DNA of 64,000 nucleotides from Diadema setosum (GCA_033980235.1 CM067070.1:5130978-5194977), one strand, 5' to 3'; counted from the first letter of the stretch, positions 44,237-57,004 are shown. Notes: generated by a model not told the origin, from the letters alone. Program-made: numbers and translations.

Positions 44237-44690
44237 CAACTCAAATTCAGTTCAATTCAAATCATTTCCCTTTTCCGACAAAACATACATTTCACTTTCT
44301 TTTGGAACAGAGCATCAAACAGCTTAACGTGAAATGAATAGAGTATACAACAATTTAGTGGAACCTTATAGTACTTATACATTATCATGAAAGTAATCAA
44401 AATGAAGTAAAAACAATATGCAATGTGCGAAAAATTGAGGAACCAACTAACCTGATTAAACAGGCATGACAGGGAGGTAGAATGATATATATCAATATGC
44501 AAAGCATTTTCATCAGATATGCAAGTCGAAAGTAAGACACATATAATATTGAGAAAACAATATAAAATTTCTCAAGCTGGGGAGCTGCCAGAAAGGAAAC
44601 ATGTACTATTCCAAAACAAATCTGCATGACCTCACTGATATTTTTATACCAATAGCAGTATTTTGGGCGTCAAGTCTTGTTGAATCAGTT
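44237..44690 (-). mobile_element. Possible non-LTR retrotransposon 3' region
   Basis: The left border TTCAGTTCAATTCAAAT reads on the minus strand as a TTGAA/CTGAA-type microsatellite tail like that at 11580. The body has only short hydrophobic minus-strand frames. Weak assignment based on the tail alone. Confidence 0.3.
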
Positions 44691-45437
44691 TCTCGCAAAT
44701 AGGGAAAGATACACGTTTAGTATCGAGAGTACTAAAGGTTAGATTTGTTATGCTTCCTGTGATAGTATTTTTGAAAACCATACAAAATAGTTTTGTGAAA
44801 TCTAACGTTTTATTTTGTTGGAATGAGTCGATGAAGTGAGAGTAGATATGTTTTCGAGCAAAAAGAAGCAATAACAAGAAATCAGAACTATTTATCACGA
44901 ATTTTATAGCGTGTGTCTTTAACCTCAATTAAGACAACATGTAATAATGTATTAAATGCAGTATTGCATGAACTACGCGATAGGGTATATAGAACAACGT
45001 ATACTAAAAGTGTCTTAATACAATATTATGTTCGAACAAGGAGCGAGATTTAGATATAAGTGGAATTGAACGTGAAAGTCTATCCCTTTCCGTTGCCTGC
45101 CATAACCCCACCCCATCCCCCCTAAACCCACTATAAACAAAACAAAAAAACCCAAAACGAAACCATAAAAACAAACGGATTGCATCAACAAAACACAAAA
45201 TAATGCTTACAAAATATCAACAAATCAACTGTGAGAAGAATACATTCTCCTATATAAGATGTAAAGAAATATTTGGTAAGCGACCTTTTGCAAAATCGTC
45301 ATTCATATCTCACCCCCTTTTATCACATTTCACTGCTTTTCTTTGCCACAGTGCAATATTGTTGTTGTTGTTTTTTTGCCCAATTTGCCGCCATCAACCC
45401 CTCGTCAAACATCACTTCATTTTCTTCTTTTTGTCCC
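44691..45437. other. Intergenic, nothing recognised
   Basis: AT-rich sequence without supported features. Confidence 0.5.
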
Positions 45438-45696
45438 TTAAAGGGATGGTATAGTTTGGTTGAGATGGGGATTCAGGTTTTAACTCTCCGCGAGATAATC
45501 TATATTAAAAACCACTTATATGAAATATCAAAGACCACACAATAATATTCTCAGAGGAATTAAAAGTTTGCTTGATAGAAATTGGTTTTGACATTTTGTA
45601 TATGGTCTTTAATATTTCAGGGAAATGGTTTCCAATTATCTCGCAGAAGTTAAAATTTGAATCTCCATCTCGACCAAAACTATACCATCCCTTTAA
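45438..45696. mobile_element. TTAA-flanked MITE (AGGGATGGTATAG family), copy 2
   Basis: 251 bp between TTAA targets (45438-45441, 45693-45696). The left end is AGGGATGGTATAGTTTGGTT followed by GAGATGGGGATTCA. The right end is its near-perfect reverse complement, CTCGACCAAAACTATACC then ATCCCT. The whole element is an imperfect palindrome. The diverged copy is at 10036-10403. Confidence 0.85.
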
Positions 45697-46641
45697 AACC
45701 AATCTTCCTTCTCTGTTCTGGGCAAATTTGTTTGTTTTGTTATTTTGCTTTTAATCTAAAGAGAATATCTCTCATGTAATTTGTTACATTACGTGCGGGG
45801 AAAATGTACCTTAGAAGCATTGCTTTTTAGCATTCCTCCCAATTTCCAGCATTTTCGTATGTTCTCAACATATTTTGCAAACTGATAAATTTCGTTTGTT
45901 TTACATTGTAATGGAATTTATTCACTCTGTTTCTGTAAAAAAAAAAAAATGTATATAAGCTGCTGTTGGAAATGGAAAAAATGAATGAATGAAATTTGAA
46001 TTAAACTATGATGTTGATGATTATACGAAAGAGAAAATCAACAAATTGCACTTCAAAGAAAAAAAAATAACTACAAAAGTAGATGCAATGATGCATTTCA
46101 TGGGCAAATAGTGCATGACCGGGCATTACTTGCTCTGCTTATTGCCTTGAATATTCTTGTTTTGACAGCTGTATTGCTGATATTGTGGGAATATGTCGCG
46201 CTAAATCAATTTCACGAAACCTGCATGACTGCTGTGAAAACAATGCTTTTGAGTGCGCTTCATGTTTACACAATTGTATTCGTATCCCATATTTTCATGA
46301 TTACAGTAAGTACTCTGTAAATTATATCTAACTATTCCGGCACCTGCAAGTTTCATTTCCTGTTGTTTTTTGCTTTATTAGTGACAACACATGCCTCTCA
46401 GTAAACCGATAATCTTCGTTGTAATGTCAATTCTTAGACGTTTGCTATTGTCGTCTTTTCATTCATCAATATTCCGTACGCATAGTGCTTTATTTCCGTC
46501 CAACAAAAGTAATATACAAACATAACGGAGGTATTTAATAAATGACATAATGATTATGTAACAGTTTATAAGAGGTACATATTTACCACAAAATGTATGA
46601 ACGGGGGAACGGCAACAATGCGATATTTTGTAGTTGTGACA
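45697..46641. other. Intergenic, nothing supported
   Basis: A hydrophobic 69-codon frame at 46111-46320 lacks an ATG and has only weak splice context, so it is not called. Confidence 0.45.
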
Positions 46642-47050
46642 AAAAGTAAATGCAGCGATGGAAAAGAATGATCGACTGTAAAAGCAAAGCTTGCAAAACG
46701 TGGATTACTCGAAAAAATGCTGATATTAGATACTTGTATAACCAAATTTATCTTTTTTTTTTAGTTAGAGCATAAATATGTAACATGTTGCAGGTGATAT
46801 GAAAATATATTATATTGTGTATTATTATAGAACTTGTTTAAAAGTAAATGCAGCGATGGAAAAGAATGATCGACTGAAAAGCAAAGCTTGCAAAACGTGG
46901 ATTACTCGAAAAAATGCTGATATTAGATACTTGTATAACCAAATTTATCTTTTTTTTTTTTTTTTTTTTTTTTAGTTCGAGCATAAATATGTAACATGTT
47001 GCAGGTGATATGAAAATATATTATATTGTGTATTATTATAGAACTTGTTT
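46642..47050 (+). repeat. Tandem duplication of a 200-bp segment
   Basis: Unit 1 (46642-46839) and unit 2 (46840-47050) are nearly identical from AAAAGTAAATGCAGCGATGG to AGAACTTGTTT. The main difference is a T-run of about 10 in unit 1 and over 25 in unit 2. Confidence 0.9.
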
Positions 47051-47702
47051 AAAAGTATAAGGTTTGTTTCCCCATCAAAACATAAAGAAATCACAAATTT
47101 GTTTTGTTACCCAAAAATCAATAAAGAAAAAAGAAACGAAATTCAGAACTAAAATGTACATCGAAATATTGAGCTGATTGGACCATTACTGTGACCTATA
47201 CCTTCCATGTGAATACAGGCGTTGGGCCAGCTTTTAGTTTCACTTAACTGGCATTTCAAATCTTATACAATCAATATTTTTCCTTTTTTTTTATTACCAT
47301 GCGGTCGCATTTTTGCCCCGAAACGTAATCTTGTCATCAAATGTTATGGCCATTTCCAAGTTTTACAGGAAAATCCTGGAGCTGAAGGAGAATTACACAA
47401 AGCAGAATACCATGTTTTTTCCCCCTTTCCAGGGTTACTTCTGTTTTTCTGTAAGCCGACAGGATGCAGTGAACATTCAATGATACAAAAATAATTCTCT
47501 GATGAGAGAACTAGTCAGGAGACGAAGTTCCTGTTCGCTTAAATTTAATCTCCAGAGTTTTGATTACGATACCGTAGACGATCAATTATAGATATCAAAC
47601 ATTCCGCGCAGATTAGTATCTTTCTGCCAATACTATACTGAGTATACAAATCAGTCAGGTCAGTTGATGCCAATTTTCCACGTTCAGAGCTAACACACTC
47701 TA
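47051..47702. other. Intergenic, nothing recognised
   Basis: AT-rich, no supported gene or repeat. Confidence 0.5.
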
Positions 47703-47970
47703 AAAATGAAATAGAAAATCCAACACATTGAGTTTTCACTTCTCAAACCTTTTGTAAATGTTAAATTTAACTCTCAAAATGCAAAGCAAAATCTAGCACT
47801 AAAATAATTGTTGGATATTACATTTCATTTTCATCCAAAAGAAGAAGAAGAAGAAGAAATGAAATGGTAAATCCAACATTTTGATTGCATTGATTGTTAA
47901 TATGAACATTTACAAAATGTTTGAGGAGTAACAATATATTGATAAAATGTTGGATTTGCCATTTCATTTT
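47703..47970. repeat. Inverted-repeat block with four AAATGAAAT-AATCCAACA words
   Basis: The word AAATGAAATGG-AAATCCAACA or variants occurs on + at 47703-47729 and 47857-47882 and on - at 47808-47831 and 47944-47970. The outer pair is an inverted repeat. This is probably a decayed MITE; target duplications were not resolved. An AAG run lies at 47839-47856. Confidence 0.55.
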
Positions 47971-48717
47971 AAGCTCTCCTTCTTAAGGTCCGACACAACA
48001 TATGCATAAACTTGCTTCATTTTTGTAATTTTTACAAAACAATATCATTTACATGTCCCCACGAGGAGTTTGTGTTATAATTATGTGAATGTTTTGTGGA
48101 ATAAATTGAATTAAATTAATATTCAACTCATAATGCTCACTTTTCCATGTTTTAATGATTACCACTTTCTCCCATTAAAGTGCATTCCGCGGGTGTGGCA
48201 TTAATCTCTAAGGACTTATTAAGTGTTGACATGCTTAGTTTTTCTCCACTGTATCAGATTTTTGAGATGTATGCGGTGATGACAAGACTTAGAGTGTAAC
48301 TCAGAACGTCCTCATACATAAATCATCACATGGCTTTCAAGCTTTACTCTGATATTATTGTTCTAGGCTGGTAAACGTCTGATACGGATCAGGTAGGTAG
48401 TTTACACGTGACATTGACTCAAACATCAGGCATTGGAATGAACATTTTCTTTCGAACCCCCGAGGAAAGCGCAGAGCGGAAGCGGGGGTTTGGGAAATGG
48501 AAGGAGGGACGGGGCGCTGGCCCAGGGGGGGGGGGGGGGGGGGGGGAAGGGGGATGGGGAGGGGAGTCTGGAGATGGAGGGGAGACATCTTACTCATCTT
48601 GTCGATTTGCATCGCCTAAACGGAGCGGTTTCATTATTCGACACAGCTATAATAACTAGAGACCTACAATGTTTGGCTTGTTAGAGATATTGGTTCAATG
48701 ATTCCCTATCATTTTTT
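47971..48717. other. Intergenic, G-run
   Basis: Includes a G-rich stretch at about 48525-48575. Frames crossing it are low-complexity artefacts. Confidence 0.5.
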
Positions 48718-49380
48718 TTTTCAGTTTTTTTTTTTCAGTTCAGTTTCAGTTTTGTTTTTTGTTTTTCCCGTCCAGCAAGGAGTGAAACAAAATATGGTAT
48801 ATATCATAAAGCATGCGTAAAACAGTCACATTGTTTGATTCATTTGAATCAAGGAAAAAAGAAATACAAAACGAAAAATGAATCGCAAAGTATGTAATAA
48901 GATCATGATGTAAGTGGTGTAAGTAAGAACACCTATGCATGCTTTGAATGATAACAATAAAGTAGGTACATGTATATGGCTGTATGGAAATAGATTGGTC
49001 CACTAAAAGCTAGGCTTTTAATACGCATGAATCACTCAAAACATGATGTATACATCATCATTGTTCAAACCGTATTTGTTTTGAAGTACAGAAAATACAA
49101 TTTCAGGCAAATCCAATAATGTTCAAGTTGCAAGCACTATTCGGTGTGAGCCGTGTGTACCCAACGGAAGAATGGTGAAAAAAAAAACCCAAAAAACTAA
49201 CACACAATAGCGGATATATACAAGCCATACACAGATGCATACATACATAGACAAAGGACGCGATATCGTACAGGGCAGACAACACAGTAACATTACAAAG
49301 CAACAGAGAGGACAGAAGAAAGGTAAAGGTGCACAAAAGACTGTAGAACGGTCTGCGTAATAGTTTAAGACACGCCACTC
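48718..49380 (-). mobile_element. Non-LTR retrotransposon 3' regions, two related pieces
   Basis: Left border CAGTTCAGTTTCAGTTTTG is a CTGAA-type tail read on the minus strand. Two minus-strand segments (about 48746-48870 and 49230-49330) encode the similar strings NVTVLRMLYDI and NVTVLSALYDI, so they are diverged copies or a duplicated 3' region. No reverse transcriptase remains. Confidence 0.4.
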
Positions 49381-50767
49381 AATCGCCGCGACATTTCAAT
49401 CAACATCATCCTTATCATTAAGCATCATCAGCTTAATCATCATTCAGCGGTATCAACATTATCAGCGTCAGTCATGGTTGTTGTTACCATAATCTTTATT
49501 GCTATCATGAAAACTTCTACTATTATCACCACCTTAAAAACTTCTACAGTCATCATCATCATCATCATGGTAACCATCATAATCATCTTCATCAACGATA
49601 TTGTAAATATCTTGACTCCAATTATCATATATTCATCATCATCACTATCATCTTTCTTTTATTATCCTCTTTGGAATTAACTTCATCAAATTAGAACGAA
49701 AAAAAAATCCTCAATATTTCTTTTAGACTAACGAACACAATTTTTACCTTTAATATCTTAACCCGTTATGACCAACAGATGCTCGCGTAACACACATCTA
49801 ACACCTTGTCTAATTCCCACAGACACTGTCTTGCCCAAGAATGTTTGAGACTAATCTTTGACGGATTAATCACGTGATTCAATCATAATTACAAGAGTTC
49901 CCTCTTCTTCACCACCGTCTCTCACATCTTTGTCGCGATCATGAATTTCATCCACTCCTTTGCCGTCATCATCATCATCGTCGTCGTTGTCGCTGTCATC
50001 GTCGCCTATGTTATTCTCGTGGACGACAAGAGTACACGCCGCCACGTTTGTCGGGATGATATGGGTATTAGCGTCAATTTGTAACAATGTTAATGAGTAA
50101 TGTCTGTTTGTATTCTACCCACTCTGAACATGGAAAGCCGTTTATTACAGGAATGTCACACTGTTGACTGGGAAAGGAGGGTAGGTATGCACGTCACATC
50201 CCATCATGCCCCTGAGCGGAAGTGGTAACACGGATCCAACACCATGTGACGATTTCTCCTGTTTCCGTCTTCTGTCGAACCCGACTGCAATGTCATCGAT
50301 AATCTGTACAGGAAACTTTCGATGAGGAGGAATCACACGAAATGGAAGAAAATTCAGTGTTATTGTCCCAACCAACAAGAGTCGCCGCAGTTATATTCCC
50401 CAGCCCGCACGTACACCAAATTTATGTTGGCACCAAGACAAGGAAATCAAAGTCTCACTGAAGTCACCAATCTTTTAACGTTATACGTTTACTGGTAGAC
50501 ATTACGGAGAAATGATATTTCATTTATAGGGGTAGCTGTCCTCATTTTGCAAAACACGGAATGGTTTCGAAGGAAATGGCTAACCACAACTTTAAATGCC
50601 AATTTGCACTATTATATAGACAAATAGTCGAGCCATTTTCCTACCCTAACATCATCCTATCACTTTAATGCCTCCTTGAACAATATTTGAATTTCTAGCT
50701 AGAGTTTCCAGCAGTATGGTTCTGAACAGGATAAGTTCTGGATGGGATATTCGAACAAGTGTGTTCG

Positions 50768-50808
<41 letters not shown>

Positions 50809-50899
50809 GAAGTAAATCTTCCTCTCTCAATTTCTTTGCCTCTTTATCTGTCTGTCTGTCTGTCTGTCTGTCGGTCTCTCTGCCTTCCTCCCTCCTTCC
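49381..50899. other. Intergenic with trinucleotide patches
   Basis: ATC-rich stretches at 49400-49660 and 49960-50010, (GTT)n at 50767-50812, (CTGT)n at 50848-50870. No gene. Confidence 0.6.
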
Positions 50900-51060
50900 T
50901 TAAAGGCATAATTCACCCTTTGCAGATGAAACAAAAATCCAACATTAGTGCTCTAAAGTAGTTCTAAAATATTAGTTAGGGATAGAAAGAACCACTGTAA
51001 AAATTTGAATCCATATAATCAATACTTATGTTAAGTATTGTTAAATACACAAAGTGTGAA
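50900..51060. repeat. One-ended TTAA element fragment
   Basis: TTAAAGGCATAATTCACCC at 50900 looks like the left end of a TTAA-targeting MITE, but no matching right end was found downstream. The fragment length is a guess. Confidence 0.3.
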
Positions 51061-52055
51061 CAATAGTCATAATAACAATGTTTCCAGACTAAACTGTCAT
51101 ACAGTTACGGTTTATTGAGAAAAATACTGATATCTCATTATACTTAAGGCTTTATGTCATAAATTTCATATGATATGATGTTTTGTGATACAACAGACCT
51201 ACACATATACTTCAATGTGATATCTTGCACATTTTTTAAATCACTTTTCCCAAAGGTAAACAGGACCTTCCCATCCTTCCTCCCTTAATACCTCCCTCCT
51301 CCCCTCCATTCCCCCTCTCTCCTTCCGTCCCTTCCCCCTCGCTCTCCCTCCCGTTTCTCTATCGCTCGCACACTTCGGGAAGCCGCATTGATATGTCCCG
51401 AAACACGAAAGGAATATTTTCATCCGGACACGAACTTTAGATTTCGATACGACACAGTATGCCCTATTGTATCTAGCTACATATCAAAACTTGCCAAGAG
51501 GAAACAAAACACGCTCTGAGCCAAAACTAAAGACTAAAGTCTTGGCTCATGCAGAGAGTGTTGAGGTCCTCTTGAACAGTTTTGATAGCTGTCATGTGCA
51601 CAGTCAGATGATAAGTGGGGATGCAAGGAAATATCACTTTCTCGCAGTTCAATAGGTTCTATAAGTTAAGAACACACACAATATTTTTTATTATACATGA
51701 TATATATTTTGTTGGTCATTATCATTTGTGTTAACACTGTTATTGATGTCACCATTAATTTGTTTTTCTTCTCCTATTTCGTCTTCTATACAATTACTAT
51801 CATAATTGTTATCATCATTATTATCACTATCATCATATGATCATTATCATTATCTATCTTCATGACTATTACCGTCATTACCATCATGACGACTAGTAGC
51901 AGTAGTACATTAATTTGTAATTTTATAATTTTTTGATCTATTCTTGTTGTATCATGTACGTCCTATCAAGGGTTACAGTTCGATATTCCGAAGGTTCGTT
52001 GATTCGATATCAGTCTGCTTGTTTGTTTCTTTGTTGCGTGTTTTTAATCTGAGAA
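51061..52055. other. Intergenic, C/T-rich and ATC-rich patches
   Basis: CCCTCC-rich tract at 51280-51360, ATT/ATC-rich tract at 51790-51880, fragment of the CGTTATTCCGAAGG family at 51976-52007. No gene. Confidence 0.5.
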
Positions 52056-52223
52056 CATGGCTGGGTAGTTACCCATATTCAGCTGCAGTAAAGCTGGTCC
52101 TCCGTAGGGTCCAGTACAGGTAGCTGTCCAGTTGGTTATGAGGCAGGCCCACTTCACCAGGTTGTGCACCCATCTCTTTGCAATGAATGAAAGAAATGGG
52201 CCTGAGTTGTGGCTCTCTCACAC
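52056..52223 (-). repeat. Dispersed repeat, copy 2 (inverted)
   Basis: Reverse-orientation homologue of 32950-33110, with the blocks AGCTGAATATGGG, GACCAGCTT, CCAACTGGAC, TGGTGAAGTGGG and GCAAAGAGATGGG in the same order on the minus strand. Confidence 0.65.
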
Positions 52224-52695
52224 AGGAGACCTCCATTTTATGTTCTATTCAATTAGAGACAGAGTGTTATGCCTCGTACTATAGGGACGGTATGAATACA
52301 TGCACATTAACTTTGCTCATTTTAATAGACTAACAGTGAATCGAACTCGAGTTGCTGTACGGCACTGATACATCGCGAAAAAAAAAAAATTATATCTCTC
52401 AGCAGAGGCGACACTATGACGTAAGTAATATAAGAGTCACATGAAAGCAGACACTACAGAAAGATCAAAAAGTACGTGGCACTGTTTTCTTCTCAGATCA
52501 GGTTTATTTGGTCTTATTTACACAGGACAGCCTCTTCTTTCTCCCAAGGGAGCGAGTGAGGGAGGATGACAAGTATACACTTCTGTAAATGAAGTGGTTA
52601 GGCAGATAGATGGGTAGATAGATAAACAAGAAAATGAAATATATAGATAGATACATGTAGATATGCATAGATGAACAGAGAGATTGTATGGAAAG

Positions 52696-52744
<49 letters not shown>

Positions 52745-53050
52745 TGGAGAGAAATAGATACATATCCTTAGATAGATATAAAACAGATAGATAGCTCGAG
52801 GGGGGAAGCCGGAGCGAAGATCATGTAACGTTCTGTGAGGAGAGAAAAATGTACGATTATAATTTACTATACGGAACACGTATGACATCTATCTCTATAG
52901 AAACAGCAGCAATGGGGGGGGGGGGGGGAGGAGGAGGAGGCGTGGTGTTAAGTACAATGATCATTCTTAAACTCCTAATAGCAGTTATTGGTCTGTTCAA
53001 CATGTAATTGACTATAAGACATATCAACTGCATGCAGATAGATCCAAGTA
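52224..53050. other. Intergenic with retroposon tail and GA/GATA tracts
   Basis: At 52495-52560 the minus strand reads AGAGGCTGTCCTGTGTAAAT then AAGACCAAATAAACCTG, like the 3' end of an L2/CR1-type LINE. Degenerate ATAGATAG at 52605-52700, (GA)n at 52698-52738, G-run at 52914-52928. Confidence 0.45.
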
Positions 53051-55529
53051 GGGCCCTATACAGGAGCTAACGCACCTCCACGGCAAAACAGGGCGGTGAG
53101 AACGAGTCGTAAACTCCCGAAACTTCCCGCGTTGAAAACAATTGAACAGAGCCGTGTTGTGACGCGGCAGTGCTCCAATTCTATATCATTAGATAACAGC
53201 AATGGTTGTTTGTGGGCCGTTTACGATTGTATGCTAATGACCTAATCTGTTTTTGGCTGACGCTGATTGGTTTGTATCTGGTAAATATGATTAACAGCCA
53301 TCCGGTATGGCCATATAGGTCTGATAACTCTTGTTATTGGACCAAAGCCAAAGAGAGTTATCTTTCGTAGTAGTATCCATCGCTGTCGAAACAACAGCAA
53401 CAAACAAATTGAAATTACAAACTAAAAATCAAAACAAGAAATATCGATCGGATACGATATCAACATTCAATAGATCAACAAAAGAGAAAGAAAAGCATGA
53501 TTTGTCTTCACAAGGACGTGCATTTAACAAGGCATTGGAATCTATATATTGCTGTAGTCAATATACGACAGACGAAAATAAAATAGGCATCTTTCGATTG
53601 AGATTATCAGAAACACTCGTGAAATGTAGTTGTGTATGGAAGACAAGATATTTCTACTCATAAATTTTCAGTCATAATTTGCAAAGCTTTAATAATATGC
53701 TGTCTCGCTTGCCATTTTAATTTTAATCGCATGAAGCTACTATATAGTTCTGGAGGTGTATTGAATCATCGCCAGCATTCTTGTAAAGACTGATGTTTGG
53801 TCTATCTATTCAGGAGAATGAAAAGGTGAGTATTTATAAGGCTTGCATTTTATCACCCCCCTTCCGAAAGACAAAAAAAAAAAAAAAAGCTAAGTGGTAC
53901 AAAAGACGTCATAGATGCGCATCAGTGTGTACTCCACGATAAGGAAATGTACATCAATCACAAACTCTTGAGTTGGAATATATTGTCTTATACTTACATC
54001 ACTTTTTCCTTTGTCTTCATAAGAGTATGTTGTGAGTTGGTTCTTTCCCCCTGTTTTTCTGTCTGTCTTTCTCTCTTGCTTTCATTTTTCTCTCTCTGTC
54101 TTTAATAGGGCACAGACTATCTAAATGGAGAATACCCGTGTTTCACAGATTCACATCTGCAGGAGATCAACTGGAGAAAAAGTGTGCGTGGGTGAATATA
54201 GACCAAGGGCATCGAACTATCAATTGTATAATAACGCAGAATAGCTTGTCCTTGTTGGGTTTTTACTTGACATTCCCCTTTTGGAAAACAATGAATAACC
54301 CAGTGGAAAACAGGATTTGGCTTCTTACACATTCTTTATTTTTTATTATTTTTTATTATTTTTCTTTTAACTATAATTAAACAGACACAATATCACTTTC
54401 AATTTGAAAGTTTCAGTACCATATTGTCCGGACGAGGCTATCGGTATATTTGTTTGTAATGAGTCTAGGCCTATTGTACAGGACAAAGATTCACGTATTC
54501 AGGGGAAGTGTGTGCGTGTGTGTTTGTGTGTAAATATGTGCATTTATATATGTATAATTGCATCTGTGTGTATCAGTATGTGCCTGCGTTTGCGGGAGGG
54601 ATATTTCATTTTCACACAGTCAATCGCCTATAGATAGACTGAACTATGATTTAAACGCTCTGTTCCCATACCAAAGTGCACAGCTTGACGAGAAAAGATA
54701 AGAAGACATTAGAAAGAATGTACTGATGTGATATTGCATAACCAGTTCGTTCAAACTGGAGTTGAAATAACCACTGAAATGTATTGAGTAAAGACAGGTG
54801 GATGTGGGTAGGTCGTTCCTGGTAGAATATCCCTGTGCTGCACATTAGTGTACCCCGGCTGTTAATAGGGCCTGTAACTTTGTGCCACATAACTCTGGCC
54901 ATAGAGCTACGGCATGCTCTGGTTAGATTTATTGTCCACCACATACTACAGAGATATAGAGTAGTCACGAGTGTATTCACATACAGTATCCGTATGCTCT
55001 ACAACAGCTGCACAGACGTAAACCACCCTCTTTGGTTTATGCTCAGCTGATGATAAGTCTATTATGAGCGTGCTTATTCCGGAAAACAGACGCACGTTGT
55101 GACGAATGCAAACTGTATTAGCTATCGCTGCACGGTCAAGTAAAGTTTGTAAAAACACTTTAGTGAGCAAACGACTGTCATCACAAAGAGACTAGTAGAC
55201 AATTTTGACACACAGACACACACAGGTCTATTATATATCTATTACGATAAACTTTTTGTTTTTTAAGGGTTGGGGATGTGGGCCGTATATATATATATGT
55301 GTGTGGGGGGGGGGGGGAGGTTAAGAGTTAACTAATTCATTGTGATCTCGTTAATTGACTGAGGTGATAATTCCTCTGACGTAGTTTTATAATTTTCATA
55401 ACTATTTTGATTGTATTTCATAATGTTCATAACTCATAAGTCTATCAGCGTTTGAACTCCCCTTCCCCAAACGTCACATATCATTTCCTGGATCGTTTCA
55501 TTTCAAAGTTCATGTTCGTGACTGTATTC
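53051..55529. other. Intergenic, nothing assignable
   Basis: No gene supported. Notable words: inverted CCAAT (GATTGGTTT) near 53266, an octamer-like ATGCTAAT near 53230, A-run near 53872-53888, ATTTTTT/TTATT tract near 54335-54365. Confidence 0.45.
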
Positions 55530-56200
55530 ACTATAGAGTTCCATGCAGTCGAATCTCATTCAATTCAGTATAGTTCAATTTGTTCTACATTGTAGTTCAA
55601 TGCAGTGCCGTTGAATTCAACTGAACTCGGTTTATTTTCCAGTTCACTTAAGTTAAATATATGTCAGTTCATTTGTGTTTAAATCATTTCACTTTGGTTC
55701 ATTGTAGGTCAGTTCAATTTAGTTCAGTCTATTCTATAACAATTCAATTCAGTTTAGTTTGATTCAGCTGATTACACTTCATTTCAATTAAGTACTGTTC
55801 AATTCACTTGAATTCGGTTCATTTTCTACTTCAATTTAGTTCAATTTTCTTTAATTCACTTCTAGTCATTACACTTCGATATGGTTTATCTTACGTCAGT
55901 TCAATTTAGTTCAGTCTATTCTATTACAAATCAATTCAATTACTTCAGTGCAGCTCAGTTCAGTTCAATTGAATTCTGTTCATTTCCAATTCAAGTAAGT
56001 TCAACATAAGTTCAACATTATCATTTCAGTTCACTTCTGTTCAATTCAGTTACTTTGTTTCCCTCTGCATAGGTCAGTTCAAATGTAGTTCAGCCGTTTC
56101 AATTACAATTTAGTTCATTTCAATGTAATTCAATTAATAGAGGTTTGTTTAATTATAGTTCAATTCATTTTATTTCAATTCAGGTCGGTTTAATTCAACA
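55530..56200. repeat. Degenerate TTCAGT/TTCAAT tract, about 670 bp
   Basis: AGTTCAATT, CAGTTCAATTTAG, GTTCATTTC and similar 5-to-6-base words recur throughout, far more degenerate than a normal microsatellite. The same base word forms the short tails at 11577-11610 and 48730. Confidence 0.7.
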
Positions 56201-56519
56201 CAATATCAGTAGGCCCATATACTTTCATATCAAAGAGTAATTGGGCTACACGGAGCAAACTCAAACTAAAAGTAGAGAAGGTACAGAACATATGGGACAT
56301 TACCATGTCGCCCACTCCTTCTAAAAGGGCTCATAACAAGACGTTGTCGTTTTTGATATGACTGATTCGTTATACTAATGTTCTCCCACAATAACAAGGT
56401 CGTCCTAGAAGAACAACCATAAAGAGCTGCATACCTATACATTATCGAGGTGATGTTTACAAATTCTTTATATTATTCTACCCTTCGTTTTGTGGATTTA
56501 AGATTCAAACGGAAGTTGG
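56201..56519. other. Intergenic, nothing recognised
   Basis: No supported feature. Confidence 0.5.
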
Positions 56520-56731
56520 CAGGAAGACGATCATCGGTGATTGGTTGAGAACAGGTCGTACGAGCAGCTTTCTTTGTTTGTCTGTGGTTTAGTTGGGCAT
56601 TGTTCTCCTATGGTCACGTGGGCGGTTGGGTGTCACATGGTAGTGAAGAAAAAGTTCATTGACCGAAAAGTATGACGGGGATTCGGTCGTCATCATAACA
56701 ATTTAACCGTCCTGTCGCTTGATACAACCAG
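56520..56731 (+). promoter_or_regulatory. Promoter-like stretch with possible first non-coding exon
   Basis: An inverted CCAAT box (GTGATTGGTTGAG) at about 56538, an E-box next to a GC box (GGTCACGTGGGCGG, about 56612-56625) and CpG sites precede a strong donor, ACAACCAG|GTAAGGG, whose exon side ends at about 56731. This could be the 5' end of a gene running right, but no coding exon was found downstream in the window. Confidence 0.25.
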
Positions 56732-56930
56732 GTAAGGGTTCATCATGATATGCTTACCTATACCATTTGTTAAAAGAATATTATATTATTGAGTTGTTGA
56801 TCTTCTCTGGACAGTTTCAGGAAGTGGAAACGGAAATTCAACCTGAAGTATATGAAAAATAATAATGCAATTACAAGCCGCCCGACGAGTTATTTTTGTT
56901 GCATCTATTATACTGCTGCTCATGCATATG

Positions 56931-56934
56931 TATA

Positions 56935-57004
<70 letters not shown>
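56931..57004. repeat. (TA)n microsatellite
   Basis: More than 30 TA units. Confidence 0.95.

Noticed and set aside
46111..46320. Hydrophobic 69-codon frame ending near a GTAAGT
   Set aside because: It lacks an ATG, has a poor acceptor, and hydrophobic frames are common in AT-rich DNA.
53331..53663. 110-codon plus frame
   Set aside because: Composition is generic polar sequence without homology, promoter or splice support.
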